A stretch of DNA of 11,903 nt, taken from Clostridiales bacterium UBA4644 (GTDB taxonomy: Bacteria > Bacillota > Clostridia > Oscillospirales > Butyricicoccaceae). Location of the stretch: positions 1 to 11,903 of the forward strand of contig DHMK01000084.1 in NCBI GenBank assembly GCA_002405755.1, read 5' to 3'. Below are positions 1 to 6,908 of the stretch, piece after piece. The position numbers and the translations under genes were made by a program. Each line of letters begins with the position of its first letter. The stretch's first letter is position 1. The notes under the pieces were generated by a model that did no database searches, had not been told where the DNA came from, and worked only from the letters and a program-made list of their open reading frames with translations.

Positions 1-314
1 TTCAGAGAGGCCATGGGGTCCTGGAAGATCATCTGGATCTGCTGGGTGACCTTTTTGTCCAGCTCCCGGGAGATCTTGCCGTTGATCTTTTCGCCCTTAT
101 AGATGACTTCGCCGGCGCTCATGGGATTGATCCGGATGATGGCCCGGCCGATGGTGGTCTTGCCGGAGCCGGATTCGCCCACCAGACCGAAGGTCTCGCC
201 CTTGTAAATATCAAAGGAAACGCCGTGGACAGCCACGAATTTGTTCCGCTTGCTGCCGAAGGTGACCTCCATGTTGCGGACGCTCACCAGCACTTCATTC
301 AGTTCCTTTGCCAT
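1..314 (-). CDS. oppF: Oligopeptide ABC transporter ATP-binding protein OppF, N-terminal part (runs off the window)
   Basis: Only the first 104 residues are present; the C-terminal two thirds lie beyond base 1. The product is the second cytoplasmic ATPase of an oligopeptide importer, pairing with OppD to power uptake through OppB/OppC. The Walker A motif GESGSGKT is at residues 46-53 and the Q-loop (QDPMASL) begins near residue 98, just before the window edge. The signature and Walker B motifs are therefore not visible. The ATG at 314 overlaps the oppD stop codon by one base (TAATG), which points to translational coupling. It is the last visible gene of the operon. The OppF rather than OppD call rests on gene order and on the intact OppD upstream. 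Confidence 0.9.
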   Translation of the reverse strand, partial: MAKELNEVLVSVRNMEVTFGSKRNKFVAVHGVSFDIYKGETFGLVGESGSGKTTIGRAIIRINPMSAGEVIYKGEKINGKISRELDKKVTQQIQMIFQDPMASL

Positions 315-1360
315 TACTGCGCGCCCCCTCTCTTGATCTCACGGATGTGGCGGATGACCTCCGGCGGCTCGATCTTGGGCGCGCGGGGATCCAGCAGCCA
401 GGTCCGGGCCTTGTGGGTGGGCGACACCTCAAAATAAGGCGGCCGGTGCTCGAAGTCGATCTTCAGCGCCTGGGGATTGCGGGGCGCGAAGGCGTCGCCG
501 CGGATCTGGTTGAACAGATTGGGCGGGGTGCCCTTGATGGCGTAAAGATCCTGACCCTTGATGCCCAGCTGGGGCAGGGAGGAAAGCAGCGCCCAGGTGT
601 AGGGGTGCTTGGGATCGTAGAAGACCTCCTCGCAGGTGCCGATCTCCACGATGTCACCGGCATACATGACGGCGATCCGGTCGGCCACATTGGCCACAAC
701 GCCCAGATCGTGGGTGATGTAGATGGTGGTCAGGTCATATTTTTCCTTCAGATCCTTGATCAGGTTCAGGATCTGGGCCTGGATGGTCACATCCAGCGCG
801 GTGGTAGGCTCGTCGCAGATCAGGATCCGGGGGTTGCAGGCCATGGCGATGGCGATGACCACACGCTGGCGCATACCGCCGGAAAACTCATGGGGATACT
901 GGCCGTAGCGGCGGGCGGGATCGGGGATGCCCACGTCCGACAGGATCTCGATGGCCTTCTTCTTGGCGGCCTCGCCCTTCAGCTGCTGATGCAGCTCCAG
1001 CGCCTCCTCGATCTGCCAGCCCACGGTCTTCAGCGGGTTCAGGGAGGTCATGGGGTCCTGCATGACCATGGCGACCTCCTTGCCGCGGATCTTGATCCAA
1101 TCCTTTTCCGTCTTGAACTTGGCAAGATCCATATCCTTATAGAGGATGGAGCCGGAGTCCACCCAGCCGTTTTTATCCAGCAGACCGATGAAATTCTTGG
1201 TAAATACCGACTTGCCGGAGCCGGATTCGCCCACGATGGCCAGGCTCTCGCCCTTATACAGGTCCAGCGAGATGCCGCGGATGGCGTGGAGCACCTTGCC
1301 CCGCAGGCTGAACTTCACGTTCAGGTCCCGGACAGACAAAATCACTTCTTTTTGCATCAT
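314..1360 (-). CDS. oppD: Oligopeptide ABC transporter ATP-binding protein OppD
   Basis: 348-residue ATPase of the peptide importer, acting at the inner face of the membrane. Visible motifs are Walker A GESGSGKS (44-51), the Q-loop at Q101, the ABC signature SGGMRQR (160-166), Walker B ILICDEPTTALD (179-190) and the switch histidine H217. A C-terminal oligopeptide-transporter extension follows from about residue 252 (HPYTWALLSSLP). In many Dpp/OppD proteins this extension carries four cysteines. Here the matching positions read GDAFAPRNP, KIDF and HKARTW, with no cysteine, as I recall for the AmiE/OppD branch of Firmicutes. The start is ATG 1360 behind a strong AGGAGGGG site; a second ATG follows immediately. 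The oppC stop is 9 bases upstream. Confidence 0.95.
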   Translation of the reverse strand: MMQKEVILSVRDLNVKFSLRGKVLHAIRGISLDLYKGESLAIVGESGSGKSVFTKNFIGLLDKNGWVDSGSILYKDMDLAKFKTEKDWIKIRGKEVAMVMQDPMTSLNPLKTVGWQIEEALELHQQLKGEAAKKKAIEILSDVGIPDPARRYGQYPHEFSGGMRQRVVIAIAMACNPRILICDEPTTALDVTIQAQILNLIKDLKEKYDLTTIYITHDLGVVANVADRIAVMYAGDIVEIGTCEEVFYDPKHPYTWALLSSLPQLGIKGQDLYAIKGTPPNLFNQIRGDAFAPRNPQALKIDFEHRPPYFEVSPTHKARTWLLDPRAPKIEPPEVIRHIREIKRGGAQ

Positions 1361-1369
1361 GACCCCTCC

Positions 1370-2434
1370 TTACACATGGTTTCTCGGGTCGGAAGCGTCG
1401 GCAAAGGCGTTGCCGATCAGGTAAAAGGCGACAGTGATAAAGGAGACCACCAGCGCCGGGAAGATCAGCTGATAGCTCTGGGTGGGAGACATCATCACCT
1501 TGCGGCCGTCCTCCACCAGATTGCCCAGCGACGCCACGGACTTGGGCATGCCCAGGCCGCAGTAGGTCAAAAACACCTCGTCGGAGATCACGGCGGGGAT
1601 GGCCAGCGCCGTCTGCAGCATGATGACCGACACCAGATAGGGCAGCAGATTGCGGATCATGATCTTTCCGGTGCCCGTGCCCAGGCAGCGGGAGGCCAGG
1701 TTATAATCCCGGTCGCGGATCATGACGATCTGGTTGCGGATGAAGCGGGCCATGCCCAGCCAGCCCACCACGCACATGGAGATGATCATGGTGAGCATGC
1801 CCGGCTGCATGATGTAGGAGATCAGGATCAGGATGATGGTGCGGGGGATGTTGTCGATGATGTTATAGACCTCGGTGAGCAGGGCGTCCAGCTTGCGCAC
1901 ATAGCCCCAAAGCACGCCGATGGTGATGCCGATGAGGCAGTTGAACACGGCCACGATCAGCGCCAGCAGCAGAGAGGTGCGGGTGCCGGACCAGATCCGG
2001 GCCCAAAGGTCGTGGCCCACGGCGTCGGTGCCGAACCAGAACTCGCCGCTGGGGGCCTGATTCTTCATGGGAGAGGTCTTGCCGTATTTGTCCACGGTGT
2101 TGAAGATCTGATTGGGATCCTTCTGACCGGGGAGATAGGGCTGGATGACGGTAAAGATCAGCAGCGCGCACAGCGCGATGAGCAAAAACCGCGCCACGCC
2201 GTTTTTCCAGAAGGCCTGCCAGGTGCAGCGCCAGTAGGAATAGTTGGAATAGCCGGTGTTTTCCGCCTTCCATTCGTTATATTCCACCTGCTGGAAGGCT
2301 TCGGGCGCCAGCGCCGCGATCTGCGCCTCGTTCAGGTCGTCAGGCAGACGGTCCAGCTCGTTTTTCAGCTGCGCCGTGAGGCCGGAGGCCGTCTTTTCCA
2401 GGCGTGCGCCCTTGCGGAACCATTTCTTCGCCAT
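1370..2434 (-). CDS. oppC: Oligopeptide ABC transporter permease OppC
   Basis: 354-residue inner-membrane permease that forms the channel with OppB. About 80 mostly polar, probably cytoplasmic residues precede the first membrane segment (about 82-100), giving a longer tail than in many OppC proteins. The OppC hallmark FGTDAVGHDLWAR is at 134-146. Further hydrophobic segments lie near 153-178, 198-230, 264-290 and 322-345. The EAA loop that contacts the ATPases is about 247-266. The start codon at 2434 overlaps the oppB stop by one base (TAATG), with a GGGGAGG ribosome site inside the end of oppB. Confidence 0.94.
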   Translation of the reverse strand: MAKKWFRKGARLEKTASGLTAQLKNELDRLPDDLNEAQIAALAPEAFQQVEYNEWKAENTGYSNYSYWRCTWQAFWKNGVARFLLIALCALLIFTVIQPYLPGQKDPNQIFNTVDKYGKTSPMKNQAPSGEFWFGTDAVGHDLWARIWSGTRTSLLLALIVAVFNCLIGITIGVLWGYVRKLDALLTEVYNIIDNIPRTIILILISYIMQPGMLTMIISMCVVGWLGMARFIRNQIVMIRDRDYNLASRCLGTGTGKIMIRNLLPYLVSVIMLQTALAIPAVISDEVFLTYCGLGMPKSVASLGNLVEDGRKVMMSPTQSYQLIFPALVVSFITVAFYLIGNAFADASDPRNHV

Positions 2435-3378
2435 TATCGCTTATCCTCCCCTCTGGTCAGGCTGATGCGGGGATCCACCATCACCATGAGCACGTCGCCC
2501 AAAAACAGGCCCACGACGCCCACGCTGGCAAAGATCAGGATCAGCGCCTGCACCATGGTATTGTCCTGCCGCTGGATCACGTTGATCAGCAGGCCGCCCA
2601 TGCCGGGAACGGAATAGATGGATTCCACATAAAGAGAGCCCATGATGGTGAACAGCAGAGAGCCGGGGATGGTCTGCACCATGGGGACGAAAGCGTTGCG
2701 GAACACATGGCGCATGGTGATGCGGTGGTTGCTGACGCCCTTGGCCCGGGCCAGCTTCACATAGTCCTGGTTCATCTGGTCCACCATATAGCGGCGCATC
2801 CACATCCCGTAGGAGGCGATGGAGGGCAGGGCCAGCGAAATGATGGGCAGCACCCAGGAAAGCGGCACCCCGGAATCGTAAAGCATGGGGATGCCCGTGC
2901 CCTTGGTGGCATACATCTGGATAAACAGGAAGTAGACCGCGCTGGGAACGGCCTGGATCAGGATGATAAAGCCCGTGCCCAGCTTATCGGGCCACTTGCC
3001 CTTGCTGCGGGCCATGGCCGCGCCCAGCGGGATGCCCACCAGCAGCGAAAGCGCCATGGCCATCACGCCCATTTTTGCCGACACCTTGATCTTGGGCTGG
3101 ATGATCTTGGTGATCTCCACATTTTCCCGATAGATCCAGGAGCGGCCCAGATCCCCATGGAGCAGGTCCTTGTAAAAATTAAAAAGCTGGACGATGACAG
3201 GCTTGTCCAGGCCCTTGGCGGCCAGCTTGGCCGCAATGACCTCTTCGCTCATTTTCTCCCAGTTGGCGCCCAGATAGCCCTCGATGGGCATCAGTCGCAG
3301 CAGACAGAACATGGTGGTGATAATGATGAAGAGGCTGAGAAGCGCGCTTAAAAAACGCCGCGTGACATATCTCAGCAT
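2434..3378 (-). CDS. oppB: Oligopeptide ABC transporter permease OppB
   Basis: 314-residue permease subunit of the peptide importer. The N-terminal segment (about 9-28) is the first membrane helix. It is followed by an external loop ending in the conserved GDLGRS (75-80), then helices near 102-122, 133-153, 174-190, 232-250 and 277-300. The EAA loop (YVKLARAKGVSNHRI, 206-220) and the family motif ESIYSVPGMGG (252-262) support OppB rather than OppC. An AGGAGG site lies 12 bases before ATG 3378, a slightly long spacing. The 140-bp gap to oppA holds a terminator-like hairpin, so expression probably depends on readthrough from oppA. Confidence 0.94.
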   Translation of the reverse strand: MLRYVTRRFLSALLSLFIIITTMFCLLRLMPIEGYLGANWEKMSEEVIAAKLAAKGLDKPVIVQLFNFYKDLLHGDLGRSWIYRENVEITKIIQPKIKVSAKMGVMAMALSLLVGIPLGAAMARSKGKWPDKLGTGFIILIQAVPSAVYFLFIQMYATKGTGIPMLYDSGVPLSWVLPIISLALPSIASYGMWMRRYMVDQMNQDYVKLARAKGVSNHRITMRHVFRNAFVPMVQTIPGSLLFTIMGSLYVESIYSVPGMGGLLINVIQRQDNTMVQALILIFASVGVVGLFLGDVLMVMVDPRISLTRGEDKR

Positions 3379-3430
3379 TTCGTTTCGGTGCCTCCTTTGG
3401 CTTTGCGGAAGAAGACGAGCCTTCCCCCTG

Positions 3431-3474
3431 AAAAAAGAGTCAGCCCCTCCCTTGCAGCAGAAAAGGGCTGACTC
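3431..3474 (-). terminator. Intercistronic terminator-like hairpin between oppA and oppB
   Basis: A perfect 10-bp inverted repeat (GAGTCAGCCC at 3437-3446, GGGCTGACTC at 3465-3474) encloses an 18-nt loop. In the minus direction it is followed by six T residues (3436-3431). It lies 45 bases after the oppA stop and 52 bases before the oppB start, so it should let only part of the oppA transcripts continue into oppBCDF. Partial termination after the binding-protein gene is common in ABC importer operons. Confidence 0.8.
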
Positions 3475-3518
3475 CCGCTTATTTTCCTGTGAGATTCAAA
3501 AGATCGGGGAAGGCGCGC

Positions 3519-5585
3519 TTATTTGGCCTTGGCAGCCTCCCAGGCGGCCTTGGCGGCTTCATATTCCTCCATGCTGTAGGACTTCTCCAGCATATGACGG
3601 AACTTATACTTGTAGCCGCAGATACCGGCCATGGACTGCTCCCGGTCGAAGACGGTGCGGTTATCGGCCACATAGCCGTCGTTCAGCAGCATGTAAGGCA
3701 CGATCAGGGCTTCCTGCAGGGCATATTCCTCCGCCTTGGAGAACAGCTCATAGCGCTTGGACATATCCTGGGTCTCCGCCAGCGCGGCCTCCACCAGGGA
3801 GTTGAAGACCATCTGGGGCTTGCCGATCAGATCCTCGTCGGTGATGATGCCCTTGGCATAATCCTCCTCGGTGTAGATGTGGCCGGTCTTATATTCGTCG
3901 CCCTGGATCTCCTCCAGAGAGCCGTAGGTCCAGCCGTAGCCGAAGGGCTCGAAGAAGGTGGCGGGGTCGGCGTAGTCGGGGCCCCAGCCGGCCTCAAACA
4001 GGCCCCACAGACCGGGACGGCGGACCTCGCCGATGTAGTTGGTGGCGGGACCGGAATAGACGGTGATCTCGATGTAATCGTTGCCCAGGGTGCTCTCCAG
4101 CTGCGCCTCGATCAGCTGGCAGCACTGATCCTGATTGGCGCGGGAGGGATTGTAATACAGGGGGATCTGCACGGGGAAGGTGCAGCCGGCGGCGGTCAGC
4201 TCCTCCTTGGCCTTGTCGCGATACTCGCGGGCCAGCTCCTCGTCGAAGGCCAGCGCCATGCTGTCGCCCGCGCCGAACTCGTTATAGTCCTTGCCGTCGG
4301 TAACGCAGAAGCCATCGGGCATCAGGCGGTCCCAGACCAGGTCGGCCGCGTTGTCGGGGTCGTAGGCAGAGACGGAATAGAGCTTATCCAGACCGTGGAC
4401 GATGGACAGACGGAAGTTTTTATTGTTGACGGCGATCAGGTAATTGTCGCTGTCGGCAGTGTTGTTGAAGTGGGGCGCGAAGTTCATCTGCATATACTGG
4501 ACAAAGCCGGTGGGCATGGTGGAATGGACATACTTGGCGTTGTCGCCGGACAGCCAGTCGTCCAGAATGGCGGTGGTCACATTGCAGGCCTCCAGCTCGC
4601 CGCGGAGGTACATCTCGGGCGCGATGGCGTCGGCCTGGGCGTTGTACTTGCCGGAGACCTTGGTGATGAAGATATTGCCGGCATCCCAGTAATTTTCATT
4701 CTTGACCCAGACGAACTCCTCCTGGGGCAGCCAGCTGGAGCAGATATAGCCGCCGTTGTAGAGGATCTTGTCCCGGTCGGTGCCGAACTCGTTGGTGACA
4801 GGGTCGCCCTCGGTGCCGTCGTCATTGATGACGGGGGTGGGGTTGGCCACGGCCAGCGACTCATAGAACGCGCCGTTGATGGGCAGGTAGCAGCCGTAGG
4901 TCAGCAGGGTGACAAAATAAGCGCAGGGCTGCTTCAGATGGTAGACCAGGGTGTAATCATCCTCGGCCTCCACGCCCAGCTGGGTGAAATCGTCGATGAC
5001 GTTGTTATAGAGCTCCACGCCGTTGCGCACATACTGGATGAGCATATCGGGCATATCGGAGTCAAACTTGGAATCGGCCACCAGGCGGGCGGCGTAAACA
5101 AAGTCGTTCGCGGTAACGGGGGCATATTCCTCGCCCTCGCAGGTATACCACTTGGCGGTCTTGCGCAGATGGAAGGTCCACTTCTGGCCCTCGTGCTGCT
5201 GGCCGTCCGCATCGGTCCAGGTCTCAGACGCAGATTCCCAGGATTCCGCCAGGCAGGGGATCACATTGCCGAAGGAGTCATATTCCACCAGCGTGTCCAC
5301 AAAGTTGGCCAGAGCCTTCTGGTTCTGCGCAACGGAGGTGGTCAGGTAGTTCATGGTGGTGATCTCAGAGGCGTAGAGATAGCGGTATTCCGTGTTTTCG
5401 GAATAGGCGATGCCGCTGTAGGGGTCTACCCCGGCGCCGGTCTCGCCGCCGTTGGCGTTGTTGTTGCCGGCGGTGCCGCCGTTGTTGACATCGTTGTCCT
5501 TGCTGCCGTTGCTGCCGTTGCCGCAGCCTGCGCACAGGCCCACCAGCATGAGCAGAGCCAGCATCAGAGCGAGCGTTTTCTTCAT
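3519..5585 (-). CDS. oppA: Oligopeptide ABC transporter substrate-binding lipoprotein OppA
   Basis: 688-residue extracellular peptide-binding protein (SBP_bac_5 family), longer than the usual 520-560 residues. The N-terminus is a lipoprotein signal: KK, a hydrophobic core (5-17), then LCAG before Cys21, the predicted lipid-anchored residue. The -3 position is Cys rather than the usual Leu. A Gly/Asn/Ser-rich linker of about 30 residues follows. Family features include KWTFHLRKTAKW in the first lobe and a WGPDYADPATFFEPF segment near the C-terminus, the usual DYxDP region. Start ATG 5585 has the site AAGGAGAGG five bases upstream. It is the first gene of the opp operon, with its own extended -10 promoter and a hairpin behind it. 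Substrate specificity cannot be read from the sequence. Confidence 0.94.
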   Translation of the reverse strand: MKKTLALMLALLMLVGLCAGCGNGSNGSKDNDVNNGGTAGNNNANGGETGAGVDPYSGIAYSENTEYRYLYASEITTMNYLTTSVAQNQKALANFVDTLVEYDSFGNVIPCLAESWESASETWTDADGQQHEGQKWTFHLRKTAKWYTCEGEEYAPVTANDFVYAARLVADSKFDSDMPDMLIQYVRNGVELYNNVIDDFTQLGVEAEDDYTLVYHLKQPCAYFVTLLTYGCYLPINGAFYESLAVANPTPVINDDGTEGDPVTNEFGTDRDKILYNGGYICSSWLPQEEFVWVKNENYWDAGNIFITKVSGKYNAQADAIAPEMYLRGELEACNVTTAILDDWLSGDNAKYVHSTMPTGFVQYMQMNFAPHFNNTADSDNYLIAVNNKNFRLSIVHGLDKLYSVSAYDPDNAADLVWDRLMPDGFCVTDGKDYNEFGAGDSMALAFDEELAREYRDKAKEELTAAGCTFPVQIPLYYNPSRANQDQCCQLIEAQLESTLGNDYIEITVYSGPATNYIGEVRRPGLWGLFEAGWGPDYADPATFFEPFGYGWTYGSLEEIQGDEYKTGHIYTEEDYAKGIITDEDLIGKPQMVFNSLVEAALAETQDMSKRYELFSKAEEYALQEALIVPYMLLNDGYVADNRTVFDREQSMAGICGYKYKFRHMLEKSYSMEEYEAAKAAWEAAKAK

Positions 5586-5639
5586 GGGATCCTCTCCTTT
5601 TTTCTTGGTTGCCGCCCCTTTGGGGCAGCATGCAGCATA

Positions 5640-5668
5640 ATTATAACATCCGCCCGATTTTTTTACAG
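5640..5668 (-). promoter_or_regulatory. Promoter of the opp operon (extended -10)
   Basis: On the minus strand a perfect TATAAT (5645-5640) is preceded by TG at the extended -10 position (5648-5647). The hexamer 17 bases upstream is only CTGTAA, which is weak, so the extended -10 probably compensates. Transcription would start near 5633, giving a leader of about 48 nt before oppA. Confidence 0.7.
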
Positions 5669-5674
5669 CCCATA

Positions 5675-5699
5675 TTTGTCATTTCTCCCTATTGACAAA
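5675..5699. promoter_or_regulatory. Inverted repeat TTTGTCA-N11-TGACAAA, candidate operator
   Basis: A perfect 7-bp inverted repeat (5675-5681 and 5693-5699), 25 bp in total, lies just upstream of the oppA promoter elements and between oppA and the divergent tetR gene. The same half-site core recurs at 5783-5793 (TTTTGTCAAAA) and 5844-5850 (TTTGACA). A second palindrome, AATAAA-GCT-TTTATT, is at 5703-5717. Size and place fit a regulator-binding site, and the adjacent TetR protein is the obvious candidate. That assignment is inference. Confidence 0.45.
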
Positions 5700-5740
5700 C
5701 GGAATAAAGCTTTTATTGGGCAACTTGCAGTTTTCCCCAG

Positions 5741-5772
5741 AGCCGGCGCGCAGCCGGCGCGCAGCCGCCCGC
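5741..5772. repeat. GC-rich 11-bp tandem repeat in the oppA-tetR intergenic region
   Basis: Two exact copies of AGCCGGCGCGC (5741-5751 and 5752-5762) are followed by a degenerate third (AGCCGCCCGC, 5763-5772). The block is almost all G and C inside an otherwise AT-rich divergent control region. It overlaps no gene I would call. Confidence 0.8.
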
Positions 5773-5859
5773 AGCAGAGCTGTTTTGTCAAAAGCTGCAT
5801 TTTTTGTGGTTTTTGCCGGAAATCCGGAGAAATTCGCCGCATATTTGACAAAAAGCCCA

Positions 5860-5887
5860 TTGCAATCCGAAAAAAACAGGATATAAT
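5860..5887 (+). promoter_or_regulatory. Promoter of the TetR-family gene
   Basis: TTGCAA (5860-5865, 4 of 6 consensus bases) is separated by 16 bases from a perfect TATAAT (5882-5887). Transcription would begin near 5894. This excludes the TTG at 5887 as a start codon and leaves ATG 5923 or ATG 5950. Confidence 0.6.
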
Positions 5888-5922
5888 TGACGTGGCAAAA
5901 ATTGTTTGACCGATCGGGACCT

Positions 5923-6645
5923 ATGGAAGGGAGCTGCACAGGGCGCGCTATGCCAAAGGGATTGCAGAGCAAGGGAGCCCTCCGGCAGGACAGGCTGCTG
6001 CGGGCGGCCATCCGGCTGTTTTTGGAAAACGGCTATGAAAAGACCACCACAGCCGCCATCGCCAGAGAGGCGGGGATGTCGCCGACCGCTTTTTTTGCCT
6101 TCTTTGAAAATAAAGAGGCGCTGCTCCTGCTGCTGGTGCAGACCATGTTCCACGGCCAGTTTTCCCTGGCGGAAGAGCTTTTGGGGAAGGATTCCGATCC
6201 GGTGCTGCTCTATGCGGCGGAGACCACGCTGCAGCTGCAGATCGCGGAGCTTTCCGAGCCCCTGCGGGAGCTTTATGTTGCGGCCTATTCCCTGCCCTCC
6301 ACCACGGATTATATCTACGACAACACCTGCAAAAAGCTGGCGGCGCTGTTCCGGTCCTATCTGCCCTCTGCCGGCCCCCAGGATTTTTACGAGCTGGAGA
6401 TCGCCACCGCCAGCATCACCCGGGGCTTCATGGCAAAGCCCTGCGGCCTGTATTTCACCTTCGCCGAGAAGGTGCGGCGTCATCTGGACTGCTGTCTCAC
6501 CCTGTATCAGGTGCCGCCGGACCGCCGGGAGGACGCCATCCATGCGGCGCTGCACATGCGTCTGCAGCCGGTGGCGGAGCATCTGGTGGCCGCCGTGCTG
6601 CGCCGGGCGGAGGAGGGCTTCACCGCCGCGCCGGGCAGACTGTAA
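5923..6645 (+). CDS. TetR/AcrR family transcriptional regulator
   Basis: 240 residues from ATG 5923. The N-terminal DNA-binding domain (about 20-70) shows the TetR pattern TTTAAIAREAGMSPTAFFAF followed by FENKEALLLLLV. The remaining ~170 residues are a helical ligand/dimerisation domain, too variable to name a ligand. ATG 5950 (MPKGLQSKGAL) is an equally possible start: neither has an ideal site, and a GGAAGGGAG stretch lies 16 bases before 5950. The gene is divergent from oppA, with candidate operator repeats between them, so regulation of itself and opp is the simplest guess. Other targets cannot be excluded. A 54-bp hairpin repeat starts 24 bp after the stop. Confidence 0.9.
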   Translation: MEGSCTGRAMPKGLQSKGALRQDRLLRAAIRLFLENGYEKTTTAAIAREAGMSPTAFFAFFENKEALLLLLVQTMFHGQFSLAEELLGKDSDPVLLYAAETTLQLQIAELSEPLRELYVAAYSLPSTTDYIYDNTCKKLAALFRSYLPSAGPQDFYELEIATASITRGFMAKPCGLYFTFAEKVRRHLDCCLTLYQVPPDRREDAIHAALHMRLQPVAEHLVAAVLRRAEEGFTAAPGRL

Positions 6646-6668
6646 GGGCAAAAAAGCAAAAGACAAAA

Positions 6669-6722
6669 CAGCTTGTCGAAAAAGTCTGCGGAAACGCAGA
6701 CTTTTCCTATGGGATGTTTTTT
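6669..6722. repeat. Dispersed hairpin repeat, copy A
   Basis: This 54-bp stretch is nearly identical to 11849-11903; both begin CAGCTTGTCGAAAAAG and end ATGGGATGTTTTTT. Its centre is a perfect 11-bp hairpin (6680-6690 with 6695-6705) with a GAAA tetraloop, flanked by A and T runs, so it could act as a terminator in both directions. The two copies differ inside the stem by a compensatory pair: T6685-A6700 here, C11865-G11880 in copy B. It starts 24 bp after the tetR stop. Confidence 0.85.
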
Positions 6723-6845
6723 CACGGACATGCGCCGGGAAAAAACACCGTAACCCGCCAAATTTTCGCAAAAATTTGGCGAAACCGGCCCGCAGGCCGG
6801 GGCTTAACTGTCGAGAAAAACCCAGCGAAGCGGTTTTTCGACAGT
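6669..6845. mobile_element. Possible MITE-like composite element made of four hairpins
   Basis: Copy A opens a run of four hairpins: 6680-6705, 6756-6781 (11-bp perfect stem, loop CGCA), 6785-6800 (6-bp stem CCGGCC, loop CGCA) and 6807-6845 (14 bp with a 2-nt bulge). The outermost match is TGTCGAAAAA (6674-6683) facing its exact inverse TTTTTCGACA (6834-6843), a spacing like terminal inverted repeats of a ~170-bp non-coding element. There is no coding capacity and I see no clear target-site duplication. A mobile origin is therefore inference; a REP-like structural repeat is the alternative. Confidence 0.5.
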
Positions 6846-6857
6846 CTCAAAAGCAAA

Positions 6858-6896
6858 GCGCTTCCCCGCCCGGACTTGGGGGGGAAGCGCATTTTT
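6858..6896. terminator. Bidirectional terminator between convergent tetR and pduL
   Basis: A perfect 10-bp stem GCGCTTCCCC (6858-6867) / GGGGAAGCGC (6881-6890) with a 13-nt loop is followed on the plus strand by ATTTTT. On the minus strand it is followed by TTTGCTTTT. It lies 18 bases beyond the pduL stop and serves both converging genes. Confidence 0.85.
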
Positions 6897-6908
6897 CTTC
6901 GCAGAGGC

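Noticed and set aside
308..2617. 769-codon open frame on the plus strand across oppD and oppC
   Set aside because: It is antisense to two clear transporter genes, has low-complexity His/Gly/Asp/Gln-rich composition and no family motifs. It arises from GC-rich codon use on the opposite strand.
5845..5887. TTGACA at 5845 as the -35 of the tetR promoter
   Set aside because: It is 31 bases from the TATAAT, too far; TTGCAA at 5860 has a 16-base spacer.
3489..5909. 806-codon open frame on the plus strand across oppA
   Set aside because: It is antisense to oppA, with repetitive Val/Gly/Asp content, no ribosome site and no recognisable domain.
5887..5922. TetR start at TTG 5887
   Set aside because: Its first base is the last base of the predicted -10 element, so it would not be on the transcript.
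6669..6845. CRISPR array or tRNA-like structure in the hairpin-rich region
   Set aside because: The hairpins differ in sequence and are not evenly spaced repeats, and none folds as a cloverleaf with tRNA landmarks.
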